Of a stretch of DNA of 64,000 nt, positions 22,711 to 34,220 are shown piece after piece. How positions within the stretch are numbered: position 1 is the first letter of the stretch; every line of letters begins with the position of its first letter. The DNA comes from Nymphaea colorata (lineage: Eukaryota > Streptophyta > Magnoliopsida > Nymphaeales > Nymphaeaceae): the NCBI RefSeq assembly GCF_008831285.2, contig NC_045142.1, positions 20,835,354-20,899,353 of the forward strand, given 5' to 3'. The position numbers and the translations under genes are program-made. The notes beneath the pieces were generated by a model. That model had not been told where the DNA came from, searched no databases, and saw only the letters and a list, made by a program, of their open reading frames with translations.

Positions 22711-23370
22711 AATGTTGGACTTAGGGGCATTAATTTAAAGAATCTCATACCTATAGGGTCACTGGTGCATATAAAGAAGCAAGTAGTTGAAAGCTTACGT
22801 AAAAATGAAAATAAAGAAATTTGATAGGACCATTTTGGCAACTGCCTACACCAGCCCACGTATGACTCCACCAAAGGCTCTAGCCCCAATCTCCATTTTT
22901 TGTACTTCCAGGCATTTCATGGACCTGGCAATCAAAATAGGGTTCGTATAAAATTTTAAAATTAAATTCGAATTCAGACTGACAAATGCACATTTAAAAT
23001 AAATAGCAAATTAAGTCGATTACTTGTTTGATGATTGAATGCAGTGCGGAACCTTCAACAATATATATGTATTTGGGTAATAGTGAAATTGAATCCATTC
23101 TATAGACCATTCGTTTCTAATAAATGTTTATAACAACCGGAATCAGAACCGAAACCCAAAGTGAAACAACCTGCAGGCTGTCGGTAAGATAAATCAGTAT
23201 ACTATATTTACAAAAACAAGTGAAAAATAGAAGATAAAAACTCTTAAAAGTATTTAAAGATAATTAAATAACAACACGGGGCAACAGCCACTGAATACAA
23301 CAGGTTTGCCAAACAATTCAAATTGACTTAAATTAATTCAGCCCAACTTTTATAAACACTGTTCTCAAAT
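22711..23370. other. Spacer without a recognisable gene
   Basis: AT-rich sequence with short frames only. Nothing is supported here. Confidence 0.4.
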
Positions 23371-26020
23371 GCATGACATTTTAGTGGACCTCTTGCTTGT
23401 GGAGAAAACCCTTCTTTGTTACGGGTGAGAGGGAGTGAACCTGCCACCTCATGCATGAGGGGCAGAAGCTCTACTCGTCCCCTTTACCCCAGGGTCTAGA
23501 GAAACATCAAAACCAGGTGAATTTACGGTCACTCCCTTCAGTTTAGGAGTAGCTCCACCCAACCTTTATGGTTCATGAGAATAATGCTCATGGTATTGGA
23601 ACTGACTACCTGACTCTCACCAAACTCTTAACTCGACCAGTTATGCTACTCTTCTCGGAGTAACCTGATCTCTTTGTTTGACCTTATGAAAAAGAGTACA
23701 TATAAGTCTACTGAAGCTTACAACTTTCTGGAGGTAAAGTCTTTTGTGTAACTTGCACTGAGACTTTCAAATTCTCTTAGATGGAACTTGTTAAGAATAA
23801 TATACTGCTTTTTTTAAAAAATATATATAGAAGCACCATATTCTTATTTCAAGAAACGCAACTGCATTTCAATTAACAAAAAAAATAATCTTCTAATGAA
23901 TTAAATGCTGAGCAGGTACTATATGTTCCGAATTTTAGCTACACATGCACTCGTTTAATATTCTTCAGTGATCCCAAAATCTGTTCCAAACATGTGTCAG
24001 CAACTTGAAAATATGTCGTTGTGTACTAAATCCATCCCATACATGTGTCGGGGACTCAAGAGTATGTCGCTGTGTACTAAATCCGTTCCAAACATGTGTA
24101 AGGGGCTCGAAAATATATCGCTAGCCAGTACACTGTGCAAGCTACAACAACCATCATTGTTGATGGAGGGTTAGCATTGTTAGTTGCAAAGTTAAAAGAC
24201 ATTGTGAAGTTAAGCGATTTATATAACCGTCACAGAACACATTGTGTTATGGGACCGAAAATTCCATTGTCAAAGTTACAATAAGGTGTAGGCACATTCC
24301 ATGGCCATTATGCTAACTTAAAGCAACTAATGTCACAACAAACACAACTAAGACACGATGGCCATTTTCATCGATAATCGTTTGGTCAACGGGACTTGTG
24401 TTGGTGTAGAATTGACCATCGCGATTACTTATTAGCGACAGAATTGCCAGTATTAGCAACTGTCGAGTTAAAGCCATAGTTAATGTTCATACTCATGCAG
24501 ACATATCTAAGTTAAGCTTTAAACTTAAATGGGGGGGAAAGCATCTTTAAAAAAAGATACATATATTTATTCAACAGGAAAAAATAACACCATCAACCAC
24601 ATGACAATCAGGACATAAAACATAAGCAGCGTCCAATGCTGCCAATTATAGACTAGTACAGAGAACCGCGTAAATCATCACGAAAAACCTTCAGCCCTGA
24701 GTACATTCAATTGGTGCAAAAGAAAGCAGCCCCTTCCCCAAATCATATTTCACACGCATGTTCTGCTGGAAAACATTCCCGAAAATGGCTCAGCTAGCGG
24801 TCGCACTTCTATACATCCAAAAGATATTTGAAGGTGGCAGCTTCAAGTCTGCGTTGGTGGAATCAAAGCTCATCTCCCACAATCCTTAATTTGGATCACC
24901 ATTATTCTCTACATTATAACACAAATAATCTTGGTTAGGATGATAGAAGCGTTTATGGTTTGTGACATTAGCCACCGTGTTTGCCACTTGATCATACACA
25001 TCTTTGGCAAGATAGTCAGCATGGTACCCGAGTCTCATGATTGATCCAGCATATCCCAACCACGTTGCCATCTGTGCACTTCCAAATTATATTTTGAGTC
25101 TGTTGTTCCCCACATTTAAGTAATCTAGTGTGAGTATACAGAAAGTGTCTTGAGCTGCATTTGCTTCCATTGGCGTCTGTTGAACCTCTTGGGTTCCGAA
25201 GAACTCTGCCTCCTCACAGAATTTGATCTACTCAATGACATTATTTTTCTTGCTATGGAGAGGAAGACCGTACGCAAATTTATGGTTAATAAAGAAGCCG
25301 ATGTGACTAACAGGTGAAAGAGACCCTGGCCTGAGGCCAACAAGACTAGGATGTACAAGATTTTCGGAATCAACACTATTTTCTTTATGAACACAACCAA
25401 AGGAGATTGTCGGAAGCTTGATGGTGCCATCAGTGCCAACCTCAAACCAAAATCTTTCGAGAGAAAGGGACCCTTCTACAACAGATCCATCACCATATGA
25501 GGACTTGACGCTACGAAGTTGGTTGTCATCACAAGCGGACCAGAAGCCAGTGGTGCATCTCAGGTTATGGTTTGTGGAAGACTGAAGTGGCTTTAATGTG
25601 GACTTCATTTGCCAGGTAAAGTTGTAGTAAGGAACACACAATGTCCATTTGAGTTTGCTGCCAGTATTGATGATGACCAAGTAAGATTGGACTTCTAGTG
25701 ATGTACTAATGTAAAGCTGCATGAGAAACTCTGTATATATAGATGTATCAATGTCTTCTTTTGGTAGTACATGAAGTTGCTGCTTCGATAACTCCAAACA
25801 ACTGCCTACCAGCCTATTCTCTCATAGATTTAAGTATAAAGGTTGTATGGTGGGATTTGAGAAGAAATAGTTGGACATATGGCCAACTTTCTTTTCTAAA
25901 ATTTTTGTCTTGTCATACAGGCAGAAGCTTTCTAAAGCATTTCAATTGCAGGATGTGAACTTTTGTCGGCAGTTTCACCTGTTTAGTGGACCCCAACACA
26001 TTTCACAAGTTAACCAGATA
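23371..26020 (-). repeat. Inverted duplication arm 2 (partner 4570-6657)
   Basis: The minus strand of this block aligns with the plus strand of 4570-6657. It carries the longer version of the protease copy, the three 51-bp units (about 23968-24125) and the terminal segment with one copy of the 43-bp repeat. It lacks the AC/TA microsatellite present in arm 1. Confidence 0.85.
23968..24125 (-). repeat. 51-bp tandem repeat, partner array
   Basis: Three units match those at 5906-6058 in reverse orientation. On the plus strand they appear as repeats of 'tccaaacatgtgtcag..ctcgaaaatatgtcgctgtgtactaaatc'. The plus-strand frame at 23968-24174 is only a translation of the repeat and is not a gene. Confidence 0.85.
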
Positions 26021-26414
26021 GTTCTAAACTTCTAAGTTACCAGGACATTCCCTTGAAATCTGGAATTTGCCAGATATTTCCAGATTTAACGTTCAGGCAC
26101 TGGAATTAGTTCATCTGGTCAGGCTTCATGCGAATACACATGGATGGTCGTGTTGTTGGTGTTGGCATAACCTGAAGCCAATCGGGAGCACAACTTGAAG
26201 CATAGAGCTGCCCTACTCAGTGCTTCGAACTGGAGTGGATGAAGGATCATAGAGATGAGAGAGAGGCAAGTCTTGGTGAATGAGGTCTATCGAGAAGCCT
26301 GGAGTTTTGGTTAACATTGACAGTGTTAGTGAAGATGTTGGTAGGAAAGCTTGATAGTGCAACTGGGAGAAGTTACAGGAGGAGGATCATGAAGGCGGAG
26401 AGGAAAGTGGCTAT
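24691..26414 (-). pseudogene. Nepenthesin/CDR1-type aspartic protease pseudogene
   Basis: This is homologous to the 14521-15851 gene along its whole length. The start codon is ATA instead of ATG at 26414-26412, in the otherwise conserved 'ccATAgccac' context. Signal-peptide and propeptide pieces (ATFLSAF, then IDLIHQD) are interrupted by stops and by about 0.25 kb of unrelated sequence near 25800-26020. The first catalytic motif has changed from DTGS to NTGS (25664-25675). The second, near 25030, has lost DSG through a small deletion. SYGDGSVVEGSLSLERF and FGCVHKEN identify the central part. It ends in a TGA at 24693-24691. Both catalytic aspartates are gone, so it cannot be a protease. Confidence 0.88.
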
Positions 26415-26454
26415 GGAAACTGTTAATCATAGATCTACAAAGAAAAACTCCTTG

Positions 26455-26462
26455 TATTTATA
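26455..26462 (-). promoter_or_regulatory. Relic TATA box of protease pseudogene
   Basis: The minus strand reads TATAAATA upstream of the mutated start at 26414, at nearly the same spacing as in the 14521-15851 gene. This shows the duplication included the promoter. Confidence 0.55.
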
Positions 26463-26955
26463 AAGGAGATCATGAGGTAGGTTGTGACTAAGGGTGTGGA
26501 TTTAAATACAAATGGTGGGGAAAAGAAGCACATGGTCAAAGTGAGAAGTGTGTGGATTGTTCCACATGTAACAGTTCTTGGTCACGGAGAAGATGTGGTT
26601 ATCACGTGAAGGAGCAGAGAAAGGGATCAAGATGGACCCTAGGTTAGAGTTAGGAAAATGTTCGTGGAAAGTCACCTATTGATCAAGGATTCCTTCCAGT
26701 CAGTAATATCAGTGCGATGATTTTGGGTGTTGGTGCTAAAGAGCGCTGGTGTTGTGGACGAAAATGAGTGAGAGGAGGCATTTGGATTACCAGATCTTGC
26801 AGTGTGTGAAATTGAGGGGAAGCAAATGGTCAGACCTTTCAGATGGACTGCTATTGCAATTCTATTCGGCGGTAGCTCAAGATTTTGTCTGGATTGGGTG
26901 GAAGTTTTTCACAATTTGTATCAGGTCAAAACAATTTTCACTCCTTTTGACTTCC
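26463..26955. other. Spacer between protease pseudogene and copia copy 2
   Basis: An 87-codon plus-strand frame starts at 26749 (MLWTKMSERRHLDYQ) but resembles nothing I know and runs into the copia homology. No other feature is seen. Confidence 0.35.
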
Positions 26956-26956
26956 T

Positions 26957-29182
26957 TTATGAATGCTGCCATAGCCAATGAAGACGCAGGCTTGAGCTTT
27001 GGCTTCTAGTTTTGAAGCACGTACGTCTAGGCCCATTCAATGGATAGACGGTACAACCAAATGTTCTTAGATGACTATATTTGGGAACTTCATGCAAGAG
27101 CTTCTCATATAGCGTCATTTGCAAGTCTGCAATAGGCAACCTGTTAATAAGATGAACAACTGTTTTAAAAGCATCAAACCAAAATTTTTGTGGCATATTG
27201 GCATGAATAATTATGGCGAGTCCCATTTCCACCAGATTCCTATGCTTCCTTTCTACTGTCTCCTTCTACTGGGATGTGTAAGGGCATGTTATCCATCAAC
27301 GAATTCCTTGATTTTCAAGAAATGTGCTAAATTCTTTGCTCATGAATTCTCCTTCTCCATCTGAATGGAAAATTTTCATTTTTGTTTCAAGTTGACACTC
27401 TACTATGCTTAAAAAGGTTTTAAAACATGGAAGTGTATCACTTTTCTTTGACAAGGGAAAGATCCATGAGAAGTGAGATTAGTTGTCAACCATTAAGAAA
27501 TAATACATGTACCCTTCTCGTGAAGCACATGGTGATGGTCCCCTAATATCAACATGTAACACTTCAAGAGGTTTGGTTGCATGAAACTCAGCTTTAGGAA
27601 AATGAATTTTATGCATTTTTCCAAGCACACTTGAAGAACAAAAATCTAATTTATGTCTTTGATCAACACAAATTAAATAAGCAACTTTCAACGAGTTTAA
27701 CAACTGAAAGTGAGCATGTCCTAGATGCAAATGCCATAACTAAATGTCTGAGTAAGAATTTTGAGAAGCCAAAGAAGTATTAGCAGTCTTTTATTGATCG
27801 TCATCTCCAATACTGATAGGATTGCTAGTAGAGTCCTTCCTTTCTCTTGTCCATCTATAGAGTCCTCCTTTCTCAAGCGGCCCCATGTGAAGAATCTTGC
27901 CCATTTGCATATTCTTAACAATAACACCATTAGAGGAAAATTCAATAGAGCATTGGTTGTCTTTGGTGAAACTTGCTACTGACATAAGGTTCTTGTGTGC
28001 TTTAGGAGCATGCAACACATTTTTCAAAACAAAGGATGACGTCTTCCTAGGCAGTTACACGTTCCCTAGATTTTTAATTTGCATCTTACTACCATTGCCA
28101 ACTATAATAGAATTAAAACCATGATAGGGAACTTTACCTTGCATATCTTGTTCTGAATTTGTCATATGGGGGGAGGCACCTGCGTCTGGATACCAAGCTG
28201 AGTCTTGAGTATTGCTAACATTTTCTCGCCTACTAGATGCATTATTGGATTTTCCCATGTTGAGTGCCATGGCCATAAACGCTTTTGGAATATCATAACA
28301 ATGTCGAGCTGTATGATTTCTTCTACCAAAATATTGACAAGTTATTCCTTGGCTGGACTTGTTAGTATTATTATTTTTTCCATAGTTTCCTCTTCCTCCA
28401 TTACGGCCGCTACCCCTACCACCATTATAGTTGCCATGCCCACACCCTTGGTCTGTAATAAAAGCATGCCCATGCCCTTGTTCAGCAATAAAGGTAGTGG
28501 CAGTGGCTTCAACCTGAGCCATCAGGGATGAGGAAAGCATTCCAAGTCGTTGCACTTGAGTAATTAACATATCATATAATTCAGACCATGAAGGCAGATC
28601 TTTGAATGCAGTAACAGTGGTAATAAAAGATTCATATTCAGAATTCAGTCCATTCAAGGTATAGAGAACAAGGTCTGTATCTGAGACAAAGTGCTACACT
28701 CTGTTAAGAGAATCATGTCAGAAACTAATATGTTGAAGGTATTCAGTCATAGGCATTCCTCCCTTTTTTATGTTTTGGAATTCTCTTTTCAGCTGAATAA
28801 TACGAAGATTATTTTGTGAGGCATACTATTTTACAAGGATGAACCAAGCATCTATAGCCGTGCCAACATGGACCGGTTGTGACATGACTGGTTGAGTCAT
28901 AGTGACTTTGATCCAACTTAGTGCAAGTTGGACTTCACGATACCATAAACCATAAGCAGTATTTTCTTGTGTATGTGCTTCATCAAGAAATTCAGGTGGA
29001 GTAGAACATTTTCCATTAACATACTTGATCAAATTTTAACTTTTCATAACACTTTCAATTTGAGAATGCCAGAGAAGATAATTTGATTGATCAAGCTTGA
29101 CTGAAACCAAACTTGAGAAAGCATTCCATTGTGTACCTGGTGGAGTAGGAGTGCGAGGAGTGTTATAAGAGGACAATGCAGC
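26957..29182 (-). pseudogene. Ty1/copia gag-protease-integrase fragment, copy 2
   Basis: The gag start is MAALSSYNTPRTP at 29182. After that come the gag body, an Arg/Gly-rich linker, and a zinc knuckle CQYFGRRNHTARHC with Phe in place of the second Cys. The protease box WYPDAGASPHMT has Asp but Thr changed to Ala. The pre-integrase segment is HLGHAHFQLL followed by CSS. Integrase then shows LHVDIRGP (first Asp), FHSDGEGEF (second Asp) and VERKHRNLVE (Glu). Two in-frame stops lie between the second Asp and the Glu (about 27255-27290). The frame fades after LRTFGCTVYPL near 27050, and there is no reverse transcriptase or RNase H. Other stops and frameshifts lie in gag (28690-29040). It is non-functional but longer than copy 1. 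Confidence 0.92.
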
Positions 29183-29880
29183 CATATTATACTAAAAATT
29201 TCTTGCTCGTTCAATCAACAGCCAACAAGCATAGTCAATACGATTTGTGTCTGATAAACAAAAAAGGCGACTAAGGAGGTGGATTGGACGACTGAAGGGG
29301 CAGATAGGTTCGGTGAACATGTGAACATGTGAACACAAAAGGAAATAGCGCTTCCCTTGGTGAGGGCTGGAAACAGCATGAACTTCCCTTGTTCAGAGAC
29401 AGAAAAAGAAGTCAACAGCATGCTCCCCGGCGAAGGCTGGAAAGAGTGTGGCCTTCCTTAGACAAAAAAGGAGGCATATGCCTCGGTGAAGGCAGGGAAC
29501 AACACACTCCAAAAGGAAGGCACGTGCCTCGATGAAGGCAGGAAACAACACACTCAGTGCCAGACCCTTGTTCAAACACTAAAAGGAGCAACATGCTCCT
29601 CGGTGAAATAGTGCGCTCCTCGGTGAAGGCCTTGGTGACTTTCACTTGCTCACCACAAAAAAAAAGAGCATGAAACCGCACGCTGCTCTGTGGTTTCCCT
29701 TGTTACGCAAAAAACTGTGGATGTAGGAAGGGGAACAGGAGACGCAACAGGGCAAGCAGCAGAGAGAGTGGCTGGAAAACGATGGTGCCAGCATCAAACA
29801 ATGCTCATCCACTAGACAGGTGAGCGTAGCTCTAGAAAGATGCAGGATACAGAAGACCACGGTGAAAGCAGTTGCAGGCT
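29183..29880 (-). repeat. Region upstream of copia gag with degenerate short repeats
   Basis: This is the 5' side of copia copy 2 on the minus strand. Between 29340 and 29650 imperfect copies of 'ctcggtgaaggcaggaaacaacacactc' recur at variable spacing on the plus strand. Frames on both strands translate this low-complexity repeat and are not convincing genes. No primer-binding site complementary to initiator Met tRNA was found before the gag start. Confidence 0.55.
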
Positions 29881-30243
29881 CTTATATTAATTTAGAACAA
29901 AAGATGGACACATAGGTGTAACGTGGTTCGGCTAAAATCAGCCTACATCCACACAAAGACTCTCTCTTCTATTCTATAACCACACAGAGAGAGTACAAAT
30001 ATTTATAGTCACTTTATACAATTTAGATCCTTGATTTTAGGATCTTGATTTACACGACAGATTTGGGCAGAATTATAGAAGAAGATAGGAGAAATGATTT
30101 CTTTCTCATTTAGAGAAGATTGGTCAGTTTTAGATAGCTCTCGAGTTTTGGAAACCGTACCCTGTACTTTGTAACTGATCCTGATCGTATCTGTTCCATA
30201 GATCTTATCATTAGCACAGCTCTATGTTACAGAAATTTCTCAA
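29881..30243 (-). mobile_element. LTR-like sequence
   Basis: The text 'gtaacgtggttcggctaaaa' followed by 'cctacatccaca' (about 29925-29955) is of the kind often found in plant copia LTRs. On the minus strand a possible LTR start TGAGAAATTTCTGTAACA lies at 30243. The other boundary and a second LTR are not visible, so the exact extent is a guess. It may be the 5' LTR of copia copy 2. Confidence 0.4.
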
Positions 30244-30296
30244 TATTTCCTCCAAGAAGAAGGTCATTCTGCTGGACCAGAAACCCCAGATGAGGC

Positions 30297-30692
30297 TTGG
30301 TGATTGTTATGAGAGATATGGGCTCTATCTACTACATTAACTTGAACACAAACAAGGCACTTCCAGCTGACAAGAAGAATGAAGAATCACTCCTATGGCA
30401 CTATAGGTTGGGACATTTGTCTGATCTAATTCTCAAAACTGTGTTTCTTAAGCTCGTCTACAATTTTCCAGTATGTGAGACATGCAATTACGCAAAGATG
30501 ACTGAACAATCATTTCCTGAATCTGAAATAAAAATCCAATATTGCTTCAACTTGGTTCAGGCCGATGTATGGGGCCCCGGCTCCTGCTGTTTCCAACTTT
30601 ATTTTCAGATACTTTCTCATGTTAAAAGATGACAAATCATGGATGAGTTGGGTGTTCTTTCTCAAGAAAAAAAGATGAAGTCTTTTTTATTA
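30297..30692 (+). pseudogene. Second Ty1/copia fragment: pre-integrase and integrase start
   Basis: The plus strand reads a GAG-pre-integrase segment with LLWHYRLGHLS. It is followed by CETCNYAKMTEQSFPES (the Cys pair of the HHCC domain), then LVQADVWGP (first catalytic Asp). After a frameshift near 30610 it reads DDKSWMSWVFFLKKKDEVFF. It differs from the minus-strand copia family next to it, so it comes from another lineage. It is cut on the right where R1 copy iv begins. Confidence 0.85.
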
Positions 30693-31544
30693 GCAGGCTT
30701 TGTATGGCCACTAGCAATATATTAACAAAAGTCATGCACTGGGTGAATTTTATCCAATCTTAAGACTGTGAAAGGTTCCAGATTGGGTTGAGAAGGACTT
30801 GGTTTCACATGCAAGACCCACAAATATTATTAACCGACAAATTTTTGGTGGTGGCGAACCCTCTGCTAGGTTAAAAGAATCAAAACTTAGCTGGAACAAT
30901 CGTACCATTTTGTTCTCGGCCCGATATTTGATCAAATTATAATTGAAATGCAGAGTTCTATATTTTATTAAATAATCTTATTCCTAGTCCCAAGAGTTCT
31001 TTTTGGCGATTGCCTGGGCCTCCCTTTTTACACCCCTATGCATGTCCAATGATATTGGATCGTGTAGGTCGGTGCAGGGTTGGAGTATTTTTTATTTTAA
31101 TTTTTATAAAGAAGTGTATATTTTGGAATATTTACTTTTTCATAAACCCTTTTTTGTCCTTCTAAAAGTCTTTTTTTTTTTACTTAGACATGTTATTTTG
31201 GTTATTAAGCACCTACATGCATAATTTTTCAGGCATAAGACCATATAAGACACTAATTTTAGATCCGGCTTTCCACCCATGCCCATGTGAGTAGAGTCAA
31301 ATGTCCTTCAACTGGCATACATAGTGCTTCCAAGTTCCATCCTTGAACTAGTATATCACATTGCTCTCGATCCGACCAGGTCGACTGGAAACTGAAAGCA
31401 TGTCATCGTCGTTTAAGAAAAGTCATTCCTGGGATTCAAAGAAAAGTCGGCCGAATTTTTCTCCTTTAACTGGCCCTTGCATCCAATTAGGATAAACCAA
31501 TACAATTAATTTCTGGTAACTAAAACTTACAAGTACAACATATG

Positions 31545-31665
<121 letters not shown>

Positions 31666-32395
31666 GAATTGAAATCTGCTATTTTTTTGTTTTGTGTGGA
31701 TAAAAACCATCACAGTGCATTTGCATTGACCAGTTGTTTGAGCATGGTCTTTTGAAAGCAGTTTTTAATTATACAAAATAACAAAATAACCACTCTACTG
31801 CAGAAGTAGCTGCCTGAAATGTATGAAGTTATTAACATGAACATAACTAAAGTTTGTGCGGCACCCGCCATCTTGTAGCTCCACCATGGGACTTACCATC
31901 ACACAAGATGATTCAATTGAATTTGAATGAACCTGCAATTGTGGGTGACCTTATACAGAATAGGCTCTGTCATTAGGGAAGATCTCTATTAATTTTAATT
32001 GGTTCTGTCTTAACGAAAAATACAAGGTCAGCCGAATGCTATTGGGTTCAGCTATCATTAATTACCAAATAAGCACTTTATTAATTTGTCAGTCATTTGA
32101 CCCAAATAATGCCAATGTTTAATCGATACCGTATTTTTTTCGTTTGAGATTTAGAAAAAGAATTATATCAATTAATTATCAGACATTTCATGATTTTGTC
32201 ATCTAGCTACCTCTAGTTTTGATAGTCATAGCACCAACTTCATCCACATTTTCTTGTACCTGGTGATTGTTATCGTACATGTTTTTTTCCACATGTACGA
32301 AGGTTATTATAATGTACTGCTGTAGTTGAAAAAAACAAAATCATTATCAATAGAATATTGATAAAAAAAACATATAAAGACAAAGAAAATAGTGC

Positions 32396-32605
32396 GTGAG
32401 CACCCCCGATCGTCAGGAAGGGGATGTTCAAGTAATATTGACAAAGTCACTCTTCGATGTAGATTCATTACTTATTCTTTCTACTAAAAGGGACGGCAGC
32501 CTAACTCCCAGCAGAGTTTGCATCGAAAGTGACAAAGAAAATTGTGGTAGTGTACTTATGTCCGGATGGTTTGAGAGATTGATTCGATTCTCTTTTGTAC
32601 TTTAA
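32396..32605 (+). pseudogene. Short R1-borne frame, second copy
   Basis: It encodes QEGDVQVILTKSLFDVDSLL and further residues identical or close to those at 7894-8088. One extra C in a C run upstream changes the reading of the first residues. It carries no known motif. See the first copy for the substitution pattern, which does not favour a selected protein. Confidence 0.5.
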
Positions 32606-32959
32606 GTTGTGTTTGATAGTTCGATGTAGCATTAAAAGATATGCTTTAAAAGATCCTCAGCTTAAACAAACTAAAGATTTACGTAGCATGGACATTAAAT
32701 CCACGTATATTAAAAATGATAAATTTAAGGTCGGAGGGGGGGGGAGTTTCGACCTGATCTGGTCCCTGGTGAAACAAATACAACCACAACAATAAAGACA
32801 AGCTATTGGCAACGCCTTTTGTCGTTGCAAATAAGTTTATTGCCAACTTGCCAAAGACCAATACTCGTCCTTGCCCTTTGCAGTGTTGCCAAAAACATTT
32901 CGCTAGCCTCAGATCACCTGCCACCATTAAATGGGAGGAAAGAAGATGAAGTTGCAAGG

Positions 32960-33130
32960 AGCTTGGAAAGGGTGTTGCTTGCAATGCGAATAAGCACCTC
33001 AGAGCCTAAGGTGCAAACTTTGTCACACAGCTTTTTTTTAACTTTAGTTGAGTGCATGTAGACCATATCAGCCAATTGTGCCTCATAAAATAAGCTATCA
33101 GTTTTATGTCTGCATTTCTTTTGCTGCAGG
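32960..33130 (-). pseudogene. Possible captured exon, family unknown
   Basis: The minus strand reads QKKCRHKTDSLFYEAQLAD, then KVKKKLCDKVCTLGSEVLI and ASNTLSKLLATSS. The frame is preceded by 'aaaacctgcag', a plausible splice acceptor. The partner arm (59200-59390, plus strand) preserves the same frame. The residue composition is gene-like, but I cannot assign a family. The longer frame upstream (to 33321) has no gene-like character. Confidence 0.4.
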
Positions 33131-34220
33131 TTTTGAAGAATGCTTTCAAAAAGATGCACATCTATGTTCATCAGAAGTACGGTTATTCGTACGAATGGAA
33201 TGAGTAGTATATACCATGTTGCATGGATACTTATGTTACACTGGTATGGATACGAGTGCCCGGTGTGGGTGTGATTGTTCAATTGAGTGTTTATTTCTGT
33301 TTTTTGACGTGGTAATATCATTTGTTTTTACTGGAGAACATTGAACATTTATTTGTAGGATCATTTTTGAAGTAGACTAGGAATTGTAGCTTTTGTCCTG
33401 TGTTTCTGGTAGAATTTTCACCAAATTAAAAATCGTTTTTAAATATAAAAACGACCTTCAAAAATTTTTGTTTTCTTTTTCTTGTATCTAAAACTTCTTT
33501 GGCATATGTAAAATGGCCACCAGTTTTCAGTTGGACCAATTAGGTTGGATTTGCAACATTATTTAGTAGTCATCATTTTTTTTAGAATTTTGGATCTTTA
33601 GTCATTAAACTCACATGACATTGGTGGAAAGGTTTGCTTTGTTGTTCTCTTTTTTTTTTTGAGTGAAATTTTATATCTTATAGTTGGTAAGGGTTCAACT
33701 TAGTAAATATAGGTTCACTTCTTCGTTTTTAGGACGTGTTTATGTTCTTATAAACTGTTTTATTTTTTTTGCTTGAATTCTTGATTTTTTTAGCATAAGG
33801 TGCAAGGAAGGAGTGATTAGATAGGTGGGGATAGAGTAGAATAGGTGATTTGTATTTGATTTTTGAATTTGATAGTTCGATTTTTGAATTGGATAGTTTG
33901 ATCTTCCCTACTTCTATAGGAGAGCATAAGGAGTTCTTCTTCTACCCAACAAATCAGTCTGGTTTCATAAAAACTCCTCTTTTGGTAGAAGAGAGTTCCT
34001 ACTTCCAAGTGATATGCCATTTGATGTCAAGTACTTTTTGGGAAGAGAAAATTTTTTATTGTGCGTAAAAACATTTTAAAAGTGTCTTGTCATGCAATGA
34101 TATGCCTTCGTATTTACTGCCCAGGCAAAATGAAACTTTCAAGTTTTTTTTGTTGTCAATCATTAGAAAAGGAAATCTGGAATTGAAGAACAAGTTGTGC
34201 ATGATCAAACCTCTTGCACA

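Noticed and set aside
23968-24174. 68-codon frame with repeated 'PNMC' and 'SLCTKS' peptides
   Set aside because: It only translates the 51-bp tandem repeat.
29393-29860. Overlapping minus-strand frames with Cys- and Leu-rich peptides
   Set aside because: They translate the degenerate repeat upstream of copia gag and share no domain with any family I know.
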